Part shown: positions 62,753-64,000 of the stretch, one piece after another
Position numbering within the stretch: position 1 is the stretch's first letter
Layout of the letters: each line of letters starts with the position of its first letter
DNA from: Aquibacillus halophilus
GTDB taxonomy: Bacteria > Bacillota > Bacilli > Bacillales > Amphibacillaceae
NCBI RefSeq assembly: GCF_009649745.1
Contig: NZ_WJNG01000001.1
Location: 124,001 to 188,000 of the forward strand
Direction: 5' to 3'
Length of the DNA: 64,000 bases
Notes under the pieces: generated by a model
Told to the model about the DNA's origin: nothing
Seen by the model: the letters and a program-made list of their open reading frames with translations, nothing else
Database searches by the model: none
Position numbers and translations under genes: made by a program

Positions 62753-62854
62753 AGAAATCACCTTTCACATAATTAAATTCTTTCAAAAACTAATAATCTA
62801 ATACAAAAAGACCATTAACACTAAGATGACCCTAGTATTAACAGCCTATATAAA
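62753..62854 (-). repeat. About 100-bp dispersed repeat, copy 2
   Basis: Aligns with 59827-59925. On the minus strand UUAAUACUAGG and CUUAGUGUUAA pair. Differences from copy 1 keep the pairing through G-U changes. Confidence 0.7.
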
Positions 62855-62862
62855 TAATAATA

Positions 62863-62881
62863 CCGAGTGGGGACCACTCGG
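62863..62881. terminator. Short GC-rich hairpin
   Basis: CCGAGTGG and CCACTCGG around GGA; on the minus strand it is followed by TATTATTATTT, so it could terminate the gene ending at 63126. Confidence 0.5.
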
Positions 62882-63125
62882 CAATTGTAACTAAATGTTG
62901 AATGAAGAACGGTTAATCAAATATATGATGATTTGTTCAAGCAAGTAACCGCCTCAAAAAGAAGACGACCCATGTTCAAAACAGAAATTATTTTTTCCAT
63001 GTATCTTTATGAAAAGTATAATTTATGGTTAGGAATGGTCTTTTTTGGCCTTAACTGTCCATTTTACTTATTTACATCAAGAAATACTATAAATATAAAT
63101 TGAATTAAATTCAAAATAATTCACG

Positions 63126-64000
63126 TCATCTTGTTTCATTTTTGTTTGAGTTAGCACTTAGATCAAACATTTTTTTTGTAAGATCATGGTTAAGGTCAGG
63201 ATGTTTTATAATCCAATTTCCCATCATTGGAAATTTTATTGCTTCTCTATATTTAGGGTTTATTTCTAGACATTGTGTAATATTTTTTATATATTGTGGA
63301 AGAATATTTTTTAGAAGGCTTGGGTCATTAATATCTGTTAGAAAATAGTGTTCTTCATCCAACAATCCAAATTGTTCCTCTGACAATAATACTGAAAAGC
63401 CTTCATAAGGAGTATTATCAAAAGATACCTTCTCATACCCTTTTAGTTTTACCATATGTAGCCCTTTTCCAGTCAATTGTTGCTCCACTATATTTTTAAC
63501 AACCTCAATAGACAAATCACTTAATTCAAGTTGAAATAAATTTTGTTCATTTGCTCTAAGTAACCCCATTGATAACGATGCATTCCCTTTTGCGATAGTA
63601 AACACAAATGCTAAAATGTTTTTTTTAACCTCTTCCTTTTTCTTCTTAAGTTTAGTATGCCGACTTTTCAACTGGTGGCGATCTTGTCTTTCTTTATCTG
63701 TCCAATTCCTACTTCGCTTAATTCTATCTAGTTCTCCTAACTTTTGATAGATTTGTGCTTCTAGATCTAAATAGATGTCAAAAGATACCTCGTTCATATA
63801 ATCATAGATTTGATTTGGAAGTCCATAAGACCTCGCTTCCTCTCTTAAATCAAATATTGTATCAAATAGATCATCCTCATCATCTAAAATGTAGCCATTT
63901 GAAGTTACTTTTAATGAGTAAGTTGCTGTAGGACTTTCATCTTTTAAAGAACTAATAAAGTTCTCAATAAGTTTCTTGGTTTCATCGTTATTATTTGTTA
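63126..64000 (-). CDS. Unrecognised protein, 5' end beyond the window
   Basis: The minus frame is open from the right edge to a stop at 63126, giving at least 290 residues. The ATG at 63797 is internal, because the frame continues upstream with KKLIENFISSLKDESP and DEDDLFDTIFDLREEARSYG. The centre is a charged coiled coil (RQDRHQLKSRHTKLKKKKEE). The C-terminal part has no membrane helix and ends DLSANSNKNETR. No family was recognised. Confidence 0.7.
   Translation of the reverse strand, partial: TNNNDETKKLIENFISSLKDESPTATYSLKVTSNGYILDDEDDLFDTIFDLREEARSYGLPNQIYDYMNEVSFDIYLDLEAQIYQKLGELDRIKRSRNWTDKERQDRHQLKSRHTKLKKKKEEVKKNILAFVFTIAKGNASLSMGLLRANEQNLFQLELSDLSIEVVKNIVEQQLTGKGLHMVKLKGYEKVSFDNTPYEGFSVLLSEEQFGLLDEEHYFLTDINDPSLLKNILPQYIKNITQCLEINPKYREAIKFPMMGNWIIKHPDLNHDLTKKMFDLSANSNKNETR

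Larger units (their letters stand above)
62669..63125. other. 460-base stretch with repeat and hairpin
   Basis: It contains copy 2 of the 100-bp repeat (62753-62854) and a short strong hairpin (62863-62881). No gene is supported. Confidence 0.5.

Overview
The window looks like a low-GC, Gram-positive spore-former of the Bacillaceae. The evidence is strong AGGAGG-type ribosome binding sites, frequent TTG/GTG starts, sigma-A and sigma-54 promoters, exact Spo0A boxes, a CspA-type cold shock gene, a TcyP-type cystine transporter and Bacillus-type families (RQC-minor-1, DUF6398, YbdM-like kinase). The genus cannot be fixed from the sequence. No tRNA, rRNA, CRISPR array or complete transposase was found. 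Both ends cut through genes.

Layout. 1-663: 5' part of a PAS-domain sensor. 1224-9303: a sialic-acid (nan) operon on the minus strand: N-acetylneuraminate lyase, an oxidoreductase, a sugar ABC importer without its ATPase, NanE, NanK and an RpiR regulator. 10015-10242: small DUF4190 membrane protein. 10557-19404: a minus-strand island that looks like a membrane-linked conflict or stress system: a SLOG-like protein, a TIR protein, a degenerate STAND-like protein with HEAT-like repeats, an SPFH-like protein, a membrane SH3 protein, a 4-TM/RCK/RCK/RyR protein and a CBS protein with a HEPN-like RNxxxH motif. The TIR and STAND-like proteins share a short motif (GxxNAPFxxxGNV) at their facing ends, as in amyloid-type signalling pairs. 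19528-25141: HAD phosphatase, D-amino-acid aminotransferase, a relic resembling an alanine dehydrogenase C-terminus, 2-hydroxyacid dehydrogenase, NagA and a GNAT protein. 25572-32508: an S/R/K/H-rich miniprotein facing a Hanks-type kinase, the RQC-minor-1/DUF6398 pair, several decayed genes, small unknown proteins and a GT2 glycosyltransferase. 32796-42290: a self-contained sigma-54 regulon: RpoN, a PAS/AAA+ activator, one sigma-54 promoter, a five-gene branched-chain-type ABC importer, an acetamidase/formamidase and a second D-amino-acid aminotransferase. 42615-59737: a cell-surface region: a lipoprotein, a 2590-residue LRR/FN3-like protein with an LPDTA sorting signal, and three secreted enzymes (subtilase, C39-like peptidase, amidase) built on arrays of ChW repeats. 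59983-64000: TcyP, a cold shock protein, a comM/yifB relic and an unrecognised partial gene.

Across the window a REP-like sequence (GGGACGGTTCTTTTGC and its complement) occurs about 20 times, partly as hairpin pairs. It often sits exactly at 3' ends of genes. In several genes it supplies the TAG stop codon, and in one it encodes the last residues of the protein. Two other dispersed repeats (32539-32716 with 42481-42615, and 59827-59925 with 62753-62854) are also present. Several truncated genes abut the REP copies, which points to an element linked with local gene erosion.
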